Positions 25,813-34,508 of a DNA stretch of 64,000 bases are shown piece by piece. Below the pieces are notes generated by a model, which saw only the letters and a program-made list of their open reading frames with translations, was not told the DNA's origin and did no database searches. The stretch comes from Qipengyuania algicida (GTDB taxonomy: Bacteria; Pseudomonadota; Alphaproteobacteria; Sphingomonadales; Sphingomonadaceae). Every line of letters starts with the position of its first letter. Positions within the stretch are counted from its first letter, which is position 1. The position numbers and the translations under genes were made by a program. The stretch spans positions 1 to 64,000 of the forward strand of contig NZ_WTYA01000001.1 in assembly GCF_009828025.1 (NCBI RefSeq), read 5' to 3'.

Positions 25813-28022
25813 TTCTGCGGTTGGTCGGAAGTCTGTCCGCTACGCTGCTGCAACTGTTGTTCGATCTTTTGCCGCGCCGAATTGATCTGGTCGCGCAGCT
25901 GTTTGAGATTCTTTCCGTCGACACCCAGCGTATCGCGATCGAGACGGATTTCGCCGCCCGGCAGGTTGAGCGTCGCCCCATTATCATCGACACGCACATG
26001 CGTCCTGTCGCCAAGATCGATGACGTGTCCGGATTCAGCGTCCGAAGGCGTGCCGAGATCGGGATCGACATTGTCCGGCAATTCGAGTGGAGGCGGCGCA
26101 GCGCGCTGAAGGCGAAGGGCGCGCATCATGAAATTGTGCCAGATACGCGCCGGGATCGTGCCGCCGGAAACCCGGCCCAGCGGGGTGTTGTCGTCGCGCC
26201 CGACCCACACGCCTACCACCAGCCCTCCGGCATAGCCCACAAACAGTGCGTCGCGGTTGTCCTGCGTGGTGCCGGTCTTGCCGTAATTGGCGATCGGCAG
26301 CGTCGCCGCACGCCCAGTGCCGGAATTCACGACATTGCGGAGCATCTCCTGCATCTCGTCATGCGTGCGGGTCGAAAGGCTTTTCGGGCCATTCCACATC
26401 CGCTGCCAGAAACCTTTCTCGGGCTGCGAAATAGCGTGGGGGTGGACCGGGAACTGGTTGCCCGCGACCCCGGCATAGGCGGCAGTCAGCTCCAGCAAAT
26501 TCATCGTGGAGGTGCCCAGCGCGAGGCTCGGATCGCCCTTGGCCAGCGGCGTGGTGATGCCGAGGTCGCGCGCGGTGCGGATCACCGCATCGTCGCCGAC
26601 CTTGCCCATCAGGCGGACCGCAGCGACGTTGCTCGAAACAGTCAGCGCCTGTTTCAGGGTAATGGACTTGGAATAGTGCCCGTCGGCGTTCTTGGGCTGA
26701 TAGCTCCCCGTGGTGATCGGCTCATTGGATATAGTATCGTCGGGCGACCACCCGTTGCGCAGCGCGGCGAGATAGACGAACAGCTTGAAGGTCGATCCCG
26801 GCTGGCGCATCGCCTGCACCGCGCGATTGTAAGGCGTCTTGTCGTAATCGGTGCCGCCGATCATCGCCACCACATCCCCGTTGGGCCGCATCGCCACCAG
26901 CGCCACCTGAGCGCCCTTGAGCGGGGCGCTGCGCGTCACATCACGCGCGATCGACTGGAGCCTGCTGTCGAGCGTCGTGGTGATCGTTTGCCGAGTGTAA
27001 GGATTGCCCTCTGTCTGGGACCGCGCCTGCGGCATCGCCCAGTCGGCGAAATAAGACCCGCTCGGCAGATCGCGCTGCTCGTGAAGGTCGAGCTTTGGAT
27101 CAGGAGCGCGAGACTGTACCTTGGTGATATAACCCTGCTCGGCCATGGCTTTGAGCACCAGCCGCATCCGCGCGGCGGCCCTGCCGTAATGGCGCGCCGG
27201 GTTGAGCCGCGATGGTGCCTGGACCAGCCCTGCCAGCATTGCCGCCTGCGTTCTCGTCAGCCGCTCGGGAGGGCGACTGAAATAGTGTTCGCTGGCTGCC
27301 CGCAAGCCATAGACGTTGTCGCCGAAATAGGCGTTGGAGAGATAGCGTTCGAGAATCTGGTTCTTGGTCAGCCACGCCTCCAGCCAGAAGGCAATCAGCA
27401 TCTCGCGGCCCTTGCGCGTCAGGCTGCGTTCGGGCGTCAGGAATGTAAACTTCGCGAGCTGCTGGGTTATCGTGCTGCCGCCCTGCTCCATCCCGCCGGT
27501 GGCGTTGGAGAATGCGGCGCGCGCTATGCCTCTCGGGTCGATGCCCCAGTGATGATAGAACCGCCGGTCCTCGATCGCGATGAAGGCTTCGGGGACATAG
27601 GCGGGCAAGGTCGCGATCCGCACCGGCGAATCGGTGATCGCACCGTTGCGCGCGATTGGGGTGCCATCGGCAGCGGTCAGCGTGATCTGGGGCGGGACGA
27701 TCGGCTGCAGCGACTTGCTGAGCGGCGCAGTCATCGCCAGCCAGCCGACGAGCATGATGAACAGCGCCAGCATCGCGGCGACGACGCGAACGGTCCACCA
27801 CAGCTTGCCGCGGCCGCGCCAGTATGACCGATGCCACCAGCGCTGCCTTGCGCGCTGATCGCGATCAAGATGCCGGTCCACCGCATCGAGCCGCGCGTCC
27901 CATTCGTCGTAATCCGGCCCTTCGAACCGGTCGTGCAGCGCAAAATATCCGGAGTGACCGCCTGCGCCGTCACTTTCGGAATCGCGCTTGCGACGCGAAG
28001 AGTTGAAAAACGGGATGCCCAT
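25809..28022 (-). CDS. Class A penicillin-binding protein (PBP1 family)
   Basis: A 737-residue bifunctional peptidoglycan synthase. A charged cytoplasmic N terminus of about 90 residues is followed by one membrane helix. The glycosyltransferase domain has EDRRFYHHWGID and QGGSTITQQLAKFTFL. The transpeptidase domain has PGSTFKLF (Ser and Lys), SSN in TVSSNVAAVRL and GKTGTTQDNRDALF. It polymerises and cross-links glycan in the periplasm. ATG 28022 begins MGIPFFNSSRRKR; the frame is open to 28058. The Gln-rich C terminus looks disordered. Confidence 0.95.
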   Translation of the reverse strand: MGIPFFNSSRRKRDSESDGAGGHSGYFALHDRFEGPDYDEWDARLDAVDRHLDRDQRARQRWWHRSYWRGRGKLWWTVRVVAAMLALFIMLVGWLAMTAPLSKSLQPIVPPQITLTAADGTPIARNGAITDSPVRIATLPAYVPEAFIAIEDRRFYHHWGIDPRGIARAAFSNATGGMEQGGSTITQQLAKFTFLTPERSLTRKGREMLIAFWLEAWLTKNQILERYLSNAYFGDNVYGLRAASEHYFSRPPERLTRTQAAMLAGLVQAPSRLNPARHYGRAAARMRLVLKAMAEQGYITKVQSRAPDPKLDLHEQRDLPSGSYFADWAMPQARSQTEGNPYTRQTITTTLDSRLQSIARDVTRSAPLKGAQVALVAMRPNGDVVAMIGGTDYDKTPYNRAVQAMRQPGSTFKLFVYLAALRNGWSPDDTISNEPITTGSYQPKNADGHYSKSITLKQALTVSSNVAAVRLMGKVGDDAVIRTARDLGITTPLAKGDPSLALGTSTMNLLELTAAYAGVAGNQFPVHPHAISQPEKGFWQRMWNGPKSLSTRTHDEMQEMLRNVVNSGTGRAATLPIANYGKTGTTQDNRDALFVGYAGGLVVGVWVGRDDNTPLGRVSGGTIPARIWHNFMMRALRLQRAAPPPLELPDNVDPDLGTPSDAESGHVIDLGDRTHVRVDDNGATLNLPGGEIRLDRDTLGVDGKNLKQLRDQINSARQKIEQQLQQRSGQTSDQPQN

Positions 28023-28095
28023 GCAAGACTGTATTAACGTACCAACACAGCCTTGCATAGAGCCCTGAAGATGAATTGCAGCTGTCAGTCCGGGT

Positions 28096-28142
28096 TGCGA
28101 AGAGCGCGGGAGGTGGAGGCCGGAGGAACCGCGCTCTTCGCA
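28096..28142. terminator. Strong 14-bp inverted repeat between PEP-CTERM gene and PBP gene
   Basis: TGCGAAGAGCGCGG at 28096-28109 pairs perfectly with 28129-28142 around a 19-base loop. It starts four bases after the stop of the PEP-CTERM gene on the minus strand and so most likely ends that transcript, although no U-tract follows. Confidence 0.6.
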
Positions 28143-28145
28143 GTT

Positions 28146-28775
28146 TCAGACGAAGCTGGGCCGAGCGCGACGCGATCCGCGCAGCAAGCCACCCATCGCC
28201 CCGAAGCCGATGATCATCATCGCCCACACCCCGAGTTCAGGGACGGCGGTGAATGCCTGAATCTCCGACACCGAATAGTAATTGTCCCCGCCGGTTGCCG
28301 TGAAGCGGAACCGGCTGGTGGTGATCGGTGCGAGCATCCCGCTGTCACGAGTGGTCAAGCCGAAGCCACCCACTGCACCGATCGCGAAGGCATTCTGCCA
28401 CGCTGATCCGTCCCAGTATTCGAGCAGATAGCTGTCATTGTTGTCCGCCTGCACCTTGAACTGGTCGACAACCACCGCGCTGAGCAAGTCGATTACGTAG
28501 CTGACTGGCGATGCGTTGACGCTCGGGTCTTCGTCCCACCAGAAGCTCCCATTGTTCCACTGCTGGCTCTCCGCCTCGAAACTTCCATCGATCGGGGCGT
28601 TCACGTTCGAGATGGATGAGCCCGGTCCCCAAGGCGACCCGGCGCGCAATGTGCCCGAATTGCCCGTGACCGTAACCGAACTGATGTTTCCGGCTATGAC
28701 ATTGGTCGCTGCCGCAGCAGGCAAGGCTGCACTCAGCAAGCCTGCGGCGCAGGCGAGTTTTACGATTGGCTGCAT
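28146..28775 (-). CDS. PEP-CTERM sorting domain protein with PEL variant
   Basis: A 209-residue exported protein. A signal peptide (MQPIVKLACAAGLLSAALPAAAA) is followed by a beta-rich domain, rich in Ser, Gly and Asn, that resembles a discoidin/F5-F8-like sheet. The C-terminal tail is VPELGVWAMMIIGFGAMGG with a basic end. This is the PEPxxWAMM sorting signal processed by exosortases, here with PEL instead of PEP. The cargo function is unknown. ATG 28775 begins the signal peptide. Confidence 0.82.
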   Translation of the reverse strand: MQPIVKLACAAGLLSAALPAAAATNVIAGNISSVTVTGNSGTLRAGSPWGPGSSISNVNAPIDGSFEAESQQWNNGSFWWDEDPSVNASPVSYVIDLLSAVVVDQFKVQADNNDSYLLEYWDGSAWQNAFAIGAVGGFGLTTRDSGMLAPITTSRFRFTATGGDNYYSVSEIQAFTAVPELGVWAMMIIGFGAMGGLLRGSRRARPSFV

Positions 28776-28988
28776 GATAAATCTTCCGCACAAGAGTAAT
28801 TGCGGGGAAAAGCGCTTGCTATTCCCGGTCGAGACTTTTTTGCGGCGATCCGATTGCTAAAGAAATGCGCCAGGCACAGGACTGTAGCAAAGCATATGCG
28901 CTGGAAGGATGGTTAAAAAGGGATGAACAGATTCTCTGTATTTACAACTGTTTCAATAATAGACAGTCGTTATTACAGTTAACAAAAT
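28776..28988. promoter_or_regulatory. AT-rich spacer between cobS and the PEP-CTERM gene
   Basis: This 213-base spacer is distinctly AT-rich compared with the rest of the window, especially at 28915-28990. It contains the promoter for the PEP-CTERM gene and the 3' end of the cobS transcript. No clear hairpin with a U-tract is seen. Confidence 0.35.
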
Positions 28989-29981
28989 CTATTTCTTACT
29001 AACAACGCTCTCAGGCAAATCTGTCCCGAAAACACGCTGGTAATATTCGGCCACCAGCATCCTCTCTTCCTCGTCGCACTTGTTGAGGAAGCTGAGTCGG
29101 AACGCGAAGCCGACGTCGTTGAAGATGGCATAGTTCTGCGCCCAGGTGATGACGGTACGCGGGCTCATCACAGTCGAGATGTCGCCGTTGATGAAGCCCT
29201 GCCGCGAGAGATCGGCCACCTTGATCATATTGGCAATCACTGCCGTGTCGGTGTCGGGGTTCTTCGCTTCCACGATCGACTGTTCGGTCTCGGCTGGCAG
29301 ATAGTTCAGGCCAACAACGATATTCCAGCGGTCCATCTGGCCCTGGTTGATAGCCTGTGTGCCGTGATAGAGCCCGCTGGTGTCACCCAAGCCAACCGTA
29401 TTTGCGGTCGCGAACAGGCGGAAATTCGGATCGGGGCGGATCACGCGGTTCTGGTCAAGCAGGGTCAGCTTGCCTTGCTGTTCGAGCACGCGCTGGATCA
29501 CGAACATCACGTCCGGTCGACCCGCATCATATTCGTCGAACACCAAGGCGACGGGATGCTGGAGCGCCCAGGGCAGCAAGCCTTCGCGGAATTCGGTCAC
29601 CTGCAAGCCGTCGCGCAGCACGATCGCATCGCGCCCGACCAGATCGATACGGCTGATATGAGCATCGAGATTGATGCGGATGCACGGCCAGTTCAGGCGA
29701 GCGGCCACCTGTTCGATATGGGTCGACTTGCCGGTGCCATGATACCCCTGGATCATCACCCGTCGGTCATGCGCAAATCCGGCGAGGATCGCGAGCGTGG
29801 TGTCCGGATCGAAGACGTAGGATTCGTCGAGATCGGGCACGCGCTGGTCAGCCTTGGAGAAGGCTGGCACTTTCCAGTCCACGTCGATGCCGAAAACCTC
29901 GCGAACCGATACCTCGATATCGGGAGCAGGGAGAACGGTTTTGGCGGAGGCTTCGAAGGTCTTGTCGGTCATATCAGTCAT
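28989..29981 (-). CDS. cobS: Aerobic cobaltochelatase-type AAA+ ATPase CobS
   Basis: A 330-residue MoxR-like AAA+ protein matching CobS: an N-terminal [18 protein letters not shown], Walker [11 protein letters not shown] near residue 84, Walker [11 protein letters not shown], and the sensor region [12 protein letters not shown]. CobS works with CobT and CobN to insert cobalt in aerobic B12 synthesis, and CobS/CobT pairs also occur in organisms without that pathway. ATG 29981 (MTDMTDK) gives normal length; the frame is open to 30203. The expected neighbour cobT is missing here. Confidence 0.92.
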   Translation of the reverse strand: MTDMTDKTFEASAKTVLPAPDIEVSVREVFGIDVDWKVPAFSKADQRVPDLDESYVFDPDTTLAILAGFAHDRRVMIQGYHGTGKSTHIEQVAARLNWPCIRINLDAHISRIDLVGRDAIVLRDGLQVTEFREGLLPWALQHPVALVFDEYDAGRPDVMFVIQRVLEQQGKLTLLDQNRVIRPDPNFRLFATANTVGLGDTSGLYHGTQAINQGQMDRWNIVVGLNYLPAETEQSIVEAKNPDTDTAVIANMIKVADLSRQGFINGDISTVMSPRTVITWAQNYAIFNDVGFAFRLSFLNKCDEEERMLVAEYYQRVFGTDLPESVVSKK

Positions 29982-30036
29982 ATTGCCTGTGGGCCTAAGG
30001 GTTTCTCCGGCGCGCGCCAAGCCTATATTGGCTTTC

Positions 30037-30882
30037 ATGCCACCAACCGACCCTGTCGAATCGATCAGGCAGATGCTGGTCCACCGCGTGCGCGGAGTGT
30101 TCAACGATCTCGAGAGCGGCGAGCAACCGATCCCGCCTTCGGACGAGGCCTTGTTCGAGCGCGATTCGCCGATCCGCATGGTCCACGCCGATGTCGTCAG
30201 CATGATGGTTGGCGGGGTTCGGAGCCTGCTGTTGCAGATGCTCCACCCACACGCGCTGCAAGGCGTGCTCGATCATTCCAATTTCCGCGAGGATATGCAG
30301 GGGCGGTTGCGACGCACCGCCAAGTTCATTTCGGTGACGACATTTGGCCATCGCGACGACGCCGAGGCCGCTATCGAAAGGGTCAATCGTATCCATGGCG
30401 CTGTCACCGGCACATTGCCCGATGGCACACCCTATTCCGCGCGCGACCCGCGCGTGCTCGCGTGGGTCCATGTGGTCGAGGCGACCAGCTTCCTTGCCGC
30501 CTATCTGCGTCATGTCCGGCCCGATATGCCCGGTCACGAGCAAGACGAATATTATCGGCAGTTCGCGGTAATCGCTCAGGCGCTGGGGGCCAATCCGGTT
30601 CCGCTCGACCGGCGCGAGGCGGAGTCGATCTTTCGCGAATTGCGCAAGGATCTCAGCGCCCGGCCCGAAGCGCGTGAAGTCGCCCGGCTGGTGCTCGATC
30701 AGCGCCCAGCCGGACCAGCTGGCGTGGCGCAGGCTGTGCTGGGCGCGGAGGCGGTAACCGCCCTGCCCTCTTTCGCGCGCGCCATGCTCGGGCTGGAACG
30801 ACCGCGCTTCGGCGCATTGCCCGCGAGAGCCGCCACCTGGGGAATGGGCAAAAGCCTGCGCTGGGCATTCCGCCAAAGTTGA
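30037..30882 (+). CDS. DUF2236 / MpaB-family oxygenase-like protein
   Basis: A 281-residue protein with the DUF2236 pattern. [19 protein letters not shown] near residue 51 has the conserved His; [17 protein letters not shown] and [18 protein letters not shown] follow with further His residues that bind a heme or metal in relatives such as MpaB and latex-clearing protein. The substrate is unknown. It starts 55 bases from the divergent cobS start, so the two share a very short promoter region. Confidence 0.85.
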   Translation: MPPTDPVESIRQMLVHRVRGVFNDLESGEQPIPPSDEALFERDSPIRMVHADVVSMMVGGVRSLLLQMLHPHALQGVLDHSNFREDMQGRLRRTAKFISVTTFGHRDDAEAAIERVNRIHGAVTGTLPDGTPYSARDPRVLAWVHVVEATSFLAAYLRHVRPDMPGHEQDEYYRQFAVIAQALGANPVPLDRREAESIFRELRKDLSARPEAREVARLVLDQRPAGPAGVAQAVLGAEAVTALPSFARAMLGLERPRFGALPARAATWGMGKSLRWAFRQS

Positions 30883-31074
30883 TCGCCCACACAAAATTGG
30901 TGCGATCGACCAAGTATCCTGACAACAATATCCAGTTCTCTTTTTGAAAATAACGTCCCATTATGGGGCGGTTTAATTATATGTTTACTATACCTGCGTC
31001 TTTTTGCCTGCCCACTCCGTACGACAATAGGTCATTGATTTTCGATGATTAAGCGTTTGAAACAGGAGATGGGT
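30883..31074 (+). promoter_or_regulatory. AT-rich promoter region of the second PEP-CTERM gene
   Basis: This 192-base AT-rich spacer precedes the gene at 31075. The ribosome-binding site AGGAG is at about 31064-31068. No operator-like palindrome stands out. Confidence 0.4.
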
Positions 31075-31611
31075 ATGAAGAAGTTCGCACTTAGCGTCGG
31101 AATAGCAATGATTTTGGCTGGATCGCCTGCAGCAGCAGCGGACTACGCCTTCGATTTCTCCGGCACCAATTTATTTGGCGGTCAGCCCCTTTCCGGATCG
31201 GGAACGCTGACAACTGACGACATGACCGTACAGCGCAACGGGCGCGATGCGCAAAAGATCATCGGCATCACCGGGACTTATAATGGGTCAGCTATTACTG
31301 GCCTTAATCCGACGATTTTCGGTGCGGACAATTTCTATTATCTCACCGGACAGTTTGTCAGCGGAAACGGTCTGGGCTTCAACACCGCCGCCGGGACAAA
31401 CGGCAATCTGTTTGCCACTGTGCTGGACCAGTACCGGGTGAACACAGTCAATCCATTCCAGTCAGGATTCGTGAAGGCCAATTCCTCGATGGTTACGGCA
31501 GGTGCGGTGCCGGAACCGGCCACCTGGGCGATGATGCTGGTTGGGATCGGAATGCTGGGTTATGGCATGCGTCGTCGCGCAAAGGCCAATCTGACCCCAT
31601 CCTACGCCTAA
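31075..31611 (+). CDS. PEP-CTERM sorting domain protein
   Basis: A 178-residue exported protein. It has a signal peptide MKKFALSVGIAMILAG...AAA, a beta-rich domain with Gly, Thr and Asn, and a classic C-terminal signal VPEPATWAMMLVGIGML followed by RRRAK. It should be exported by Sec and cut by an exosortase at the PEP motif. The passenger function is unknown. ATG 31075 is chosen for its spacing from AGGAG; 31069 and 31045 are also in frame. Confidence 0.88.
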   Translation: MKKFALSVGIAMILAGSPAAAADYAFDFSGTNLFGGQPLSGSGTLTTDDMTVQRNGRDAQKIIGITGTYNGSAITGLNPTIFGADNFYYLTGQFVSGNGLGFNTAAGTNGNLFATVLDQYRVNTVNPFQSGFVKANSSMVTAGAVPEPATWAMMLVGIGMLGYGMRRRAKANLTPSYA

Positions 31612-31654
31612 GGGCACCACGCCTGTCCACCGACACGCGAGGTGACAGGGTTGA

Positions 31655-31688
31655 AAGGGCCGCTCGCCACATGGCGGGCTGCCCCTTC
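31655..31688 (+). terminator. Terminator-like hairpin after the second PEP-CTERM gene
   Basis: AAGGG-C-GC-CGCC and GGCG-GC-CCCTT form an imperfect GC-rich stem about 45 bases after the stop at 31611. A smaller hairpin (CCTGTC/GACAGG) lies just before it at 31622-31649. Confidence 0.5.
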
Positions 31689-31744
31689 ATCGTCGAGCGT
31701 TCCACCAACCTTCGCCAGGGCTTTCCGGCGGCGCATTGAAAAAG

Positions 31745-31784
31745 TGGCATTCCGGCGAACAGGAACCCGTCCGCCGGAATGCCA
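31745..31784 (-). terminator. Rho-independent terminator of pstS
   Basis: TGGCATTCCGGCG pairs perfectly with CGCCGGAATGCCA (13 bp, 14-base loop). On the minus strand it is followed by CTTTTTC, about 22 bases after the pstS stop. This shows that pstS is transcribed alone. Confidence 0.85.
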
Positions 31785-31806
31785 TCGTCATTAAATCCCG
31801 CGCAAC

Positions 31807-32868
31807 TTACTTGATGTTGGCGTCCATATAGGTTTCGATCTTCTTCACCAGATCATCGGGCAGCGGCACGTAATCCAGATCCTGTGCTTTCTTCTGACCG
31901 TTTTCGAACGCCCAGCGGAAGAACTTGAGCGCCGCCTTGCTCGCCGCTTCCTTCTTCGGCTGCTTGTACATCAGCACGAAAGTCGAGGCGGTGATCGGGT
32001 ACGCCTGAGCACCCGGAGCGTTGGTCATGACCAGTGCGAAATCCTTTGACGGATCCCACTGAGCGCTGGCCGCCGCAGCCTGGAAGCTGGCGATGCTAGG
32101 CGCGACATAGTTGCCCGCAGCGTTCTGCACATAAACCCAAGACATGTTGTTCTGGACGACATAGGCGAACTCGACATAGCCGATCGAATTCTTGATCTGG
32201 TTGACGTAGGCGGCGACGCCTTCATTGCCCTTGCCGCCAACGCCGCTCGGCCATGAAACCGAAGTGCCCTCGCCTGGACCGGCTTTCCAGCTCGGGCTGA
32301 CCTGGCTCAGGTAATGGGTGAAGTTGAAGGTGGTGCCGGAGGCGTCCGAACGATGGACCACGTTGATCGTGGCATCGGGAAGCGTCAGTCCAGGGTTGGC
32401 TTTCTCGAGCGCAGGATCGTTCCACTTCTTGATCTTGCCGGCAAAGATGTCGGCAAGCAGCGCTGCGGGAAGCTTGATCTGGCCCTTGGAGATACCTGCG
32501 ATGTTCACCACCGGAACCACGCCGCCGATGACAACCGGGAACTGTGCAAGGCCGGCCTGGGCCAGCTCATCGGGCTGAAGCGGCTTGTCGGTCGCGCCGA
32601 AATCGACGGTCCCGGCCTTGATCTGGGCGATACCGCCACCCGAACCGATCGACTGGTAGTTGATCTGGACGCTTTCCGACTTCGAGTAATCCGCCGCCCA
32701 TGCGGACAGCACGGGATAGACGAAAGTGGACCCTGCCCCGGTCACCTTCTGCGTGCTTCCGGCAGTAGGTTGAGATGTAGCACCCGTATCGTTGGCCTTC
32801 TGGCACCCGGCGAGTGTGAGAGCAGCCATGGCGGCTACGACAGCAAGCTTTTTCAAATTTTCCTCCAT
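31807..32868 (-). CDS. pstS: Phosphate ABC transporter substrate-binding lipoprotein PstS
   Basis: A 353-residue phosphate-binding protein. The N terminus ends in lipobox LTLAGC; the binding-site segments GAGSTFVYPVLSAW, GSGGGIAQI, DFGATDKPL and HRSDASGTTFNF are all present. It captures phosphate for the Pst transporter. The ATG at 32868 has no ribosome-binding site, whereas TTG at 32856 is preceded by GGAGGA and would start MKKLAVVAAM, so the true start may be 32856. No pstCAB genes adjoin it. Confidence 0.95.
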   Translation of the reverse strand: MEENLKKLAVVAAMAALTLAGCQKANDTGATSQPTAGSTQKVTGAGSTFVYPVLSAWAADYSKSESVQINYQSIGSGGGIAQIKAGTVDFGATDKPLQPDELAQAGLAQFPVVIGGVVPVVNIAGISKGQIKLPAALLADIFAGKIKKWNDPALEKANPGLTLPDATINVVHRSDASGTTFNFTHYLSQVSPSWKAGPGEGTSVSWPSGVGGKGNEGVAAYVNQIKNSIGYVEFAYVVQNNMSWVYVQNAAGNYVAPSIASFQAAAASAQWDPSKDFALVMTNAPGAQAYPITASTFVLMYKQPKKEAASKAALKFFRWAFENGQKKAQDLDYVPLPDDLVKKIETYMDANIK

Positions 32869-32910
32869 TGAAAGGCAAGCGGTGCCCTACGAGCGATCCG
32901 GGACGGTTTA

Positions 32911-32939
32911 ATGACTATTATGTGACGTTTGAATGACAA
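32911..32939 (-). promoter_or_regulatory. Pho box upstream of pstS
   Basis: Read on the minus strand: TTGTCAT-TCAA-ACGTCAC-ATAA-TAGTCAT, three seven-base repeats each followed by an AT-rich four-base spacer (11-base period). The PhoB consensus unit is CTGTCAT with such spacing. It lies about 45 bases upstream of the pstS start. Confidence 0.75.
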
Positions 32940-32967
32940 TCACCGGAAACGAACCAGCCTTTCATTT

Positions 32968-32996
32968 TCGTCATATAGGAGTCGCAGAAACGTCAT
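32968..32996 (+). promoter_or_regulatory. Pho-box-like repeats upstream of the porin gene
   Basis: TCGTCAT-ATAG-GAGTCGC-AGAA-ACGTCAT shows the 11-base period of PhoB sites, with the outer units better than the middle one. It lies about 56 bases upstream of the GTG at 33052 and is oriented toward the porin gene. Confidence 0.55.
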
Positions 32997-33051
32997 ATTA
33001 CTTGCTTAGCTGACCCCTCGACCAAGCAACCACTGATTGACGGGGTGTATT

Positions 33052-34359
33052 GTGAAGCGATCTATTTTTCTTGCTGCACTATTGGTGTCGACAGCGGCTT
33101 CTGGTCCGGCTTTCGCACAGGATACGGGCGAGACTTCGACCCAGGCCGAAATCAGGAAGCTGCAGGAGCAATTGCAAGCGATGCAGGCTCGCCTCCAGCA
33201 GCTCGAGGAAGCCCAGAAGCAACGCGATGCGGTGGCGGCCCAGGCGCAGGCTCCGGCAAGCGAATCGCCGCAACTGGCGACGGCTTCACCGGTTGCAACG
33301 GCGCCCGCCGCACCGATGGTTGCCAGCGCCTCCCAAGCGCGGAAAAGCTCCGACACCCCCGCATGGATCAGGAACACCAAGATCAGCGGCAAGGCCTATC
33401 TCAACCTGAGTTCGATCAACCAGAAGTCGGATGGGCTCGATACCGCGCAGAACGGCACGCAGGTCGATCTCAAGCGCTTCTACCTGTCGGTCGATCACCA
33501 GTTCGACAAAGTGTTCTCGGCCAATCTCACGACCGACGTCCGCTACGGCAGCCACGGAGTCTCGAACGATACCCTCGTTTACGTGAAAAAAGCTTATCTT
33601 CAGGCCAAGCTGTCACCTGCATTTGTCGTCCGGGTCGGTGCGGCAGACCTGCCTTGGGTGCCCTTCGTCGAAGGCATCTATGGCTATCGCTACGTCGAAA
33701 ACGTCATGATCGACCGGACGAAATACGGCACATCTTCCGACTATGGCGTCCATATCGGCGGAACCTTTGGCAATGGGCTGGTGTCTTACGCCGTGTCCGC
33801 CATCGATGGCCTGGGATACAAGACCCGCAGTCGCAATTCCGATACGCTCGATCTGTCGGGCCGCATCAGCGTGGAGCCGGTCAAAAATGTCGTGCTCGCG
33901 GTCGGCGGTTACACCGGCAAGCTCGGCAAGAGCGTCGGCGGCCAGCCCGACACGCTGCATCAGGCAACCCGCTTCGATGCTCTGGCGGCCTACACCGGCT
34001 CGCGCATACGCCTTGGCGCGGAATATTTCGAAGCGCACAACTGGAACAATGTAACTTCGACAGCGGCCGACAAATCGTCTGGCTGGTCGGTGTTCGGGTC
34101 TTATGCCTTTACGCCCCGGATCAGCGCTTTCGGGCGCTACGACTGGGTGAACCCCAACCAGTATACGAACCCAGCCGCGAAGGAGAATTACTTCAACGCC
34201 GGGCTCAGCTATGCGGTGGTCGATGGCGTCGATCTGGCGCTGGTCTACAAGCGCGATGCTGCCGACAACGCGTATGTCCCGACATCCAACGGAGTGATCG
34301 GCGGCGTCAATCACGGCACCTACGACGAATTCGGAATCTGGTCGCAGATCAAGTTCTGA
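33052..34359 (+). CDS. Outer-membrane porin, phosphate-selective OprO/OprP-like
   Basis: A 435-residue protein with a signal peptide ending PAFAQ and a coiled-coil heptad segment (about residues 28-60, AEIRKLQEQLQAMQARLQQLEE). A Pro/Ala linker and a C-terminal beta-barrel ending in IWSQIKF follow, the terminal Phe being typical of outer-membrane barrels. The pairing with pstS and Pho-box-like repeats argues for phosphate or polyphosphate uptake. The start is GTG 33052 (VKRSIFLAALL) or TTG 33037; the former begins the signal peptide directly. Two other long frames over it are shadows. Confidence 0.85.
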   Translation: MKRSIFLAALLVSTAASGPAFAQDTGETSTQAEIRKLQEQLQAMQARLQQLEEAQKQRDAVAAQAQAPASESPQLATASPVATAPAAPMVASASQARKSSDTPAWIRNTKISGKAYLNLSSINQKSDGLDTAQNGTQVDLKRFYLSVDHQFDKVFSANLTTDVRYGSHGVSNDTLVYVKKAYLQAKLSPAFVVRVGAADLPWVPFVEGIYGYRYVENVMIDRTKYGTSSDYGVHIGGTFGNGLVSYAVSAIDGLGYKTRSRNSDTLDLSGRISVEPVKNVVLAVGGYTGKLGKSVGGQPDTLHQATRFDALAAYTGSRIRLGAEYFEAHNWNNVTSTAADKSSGWSVFGSYAFTPRISAFGRYDWVNPNQYTNPAAKENYFNAGLSYAVVDGVDLALVYKRDAADNAYVPTSNGVIGGVNHGTYDEFGIWSQIKF

Positions 34360-34508
34360 TCGGCATGAACTGAACGCTGGCGGTTAGCCAAGCCGCCGCT
34401 GCGGACAGCGGATCACTCCAGACCGGACGTGCTCAGGCCCCGAAAGGGCCGGACAGCGCGGCTGGTCGGTTCGACTGTTCATATGCGATTGCCGGTCGTC
34501 AATCTGCA

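Noticed and set aside
25821-27827. A 668-codon plus-strand open frame
   Set aside because: It lies wholly over the penicillin-binding protein gene, is Arg/His-rich and has no domain; it is a high-GC shadow.
33045-34373. A second long plus-strand frame over the porin
   Set aside because: The overlapping frame encodes the signal peptide, coiled coil and barrel end; this one is Arg-rich without order.
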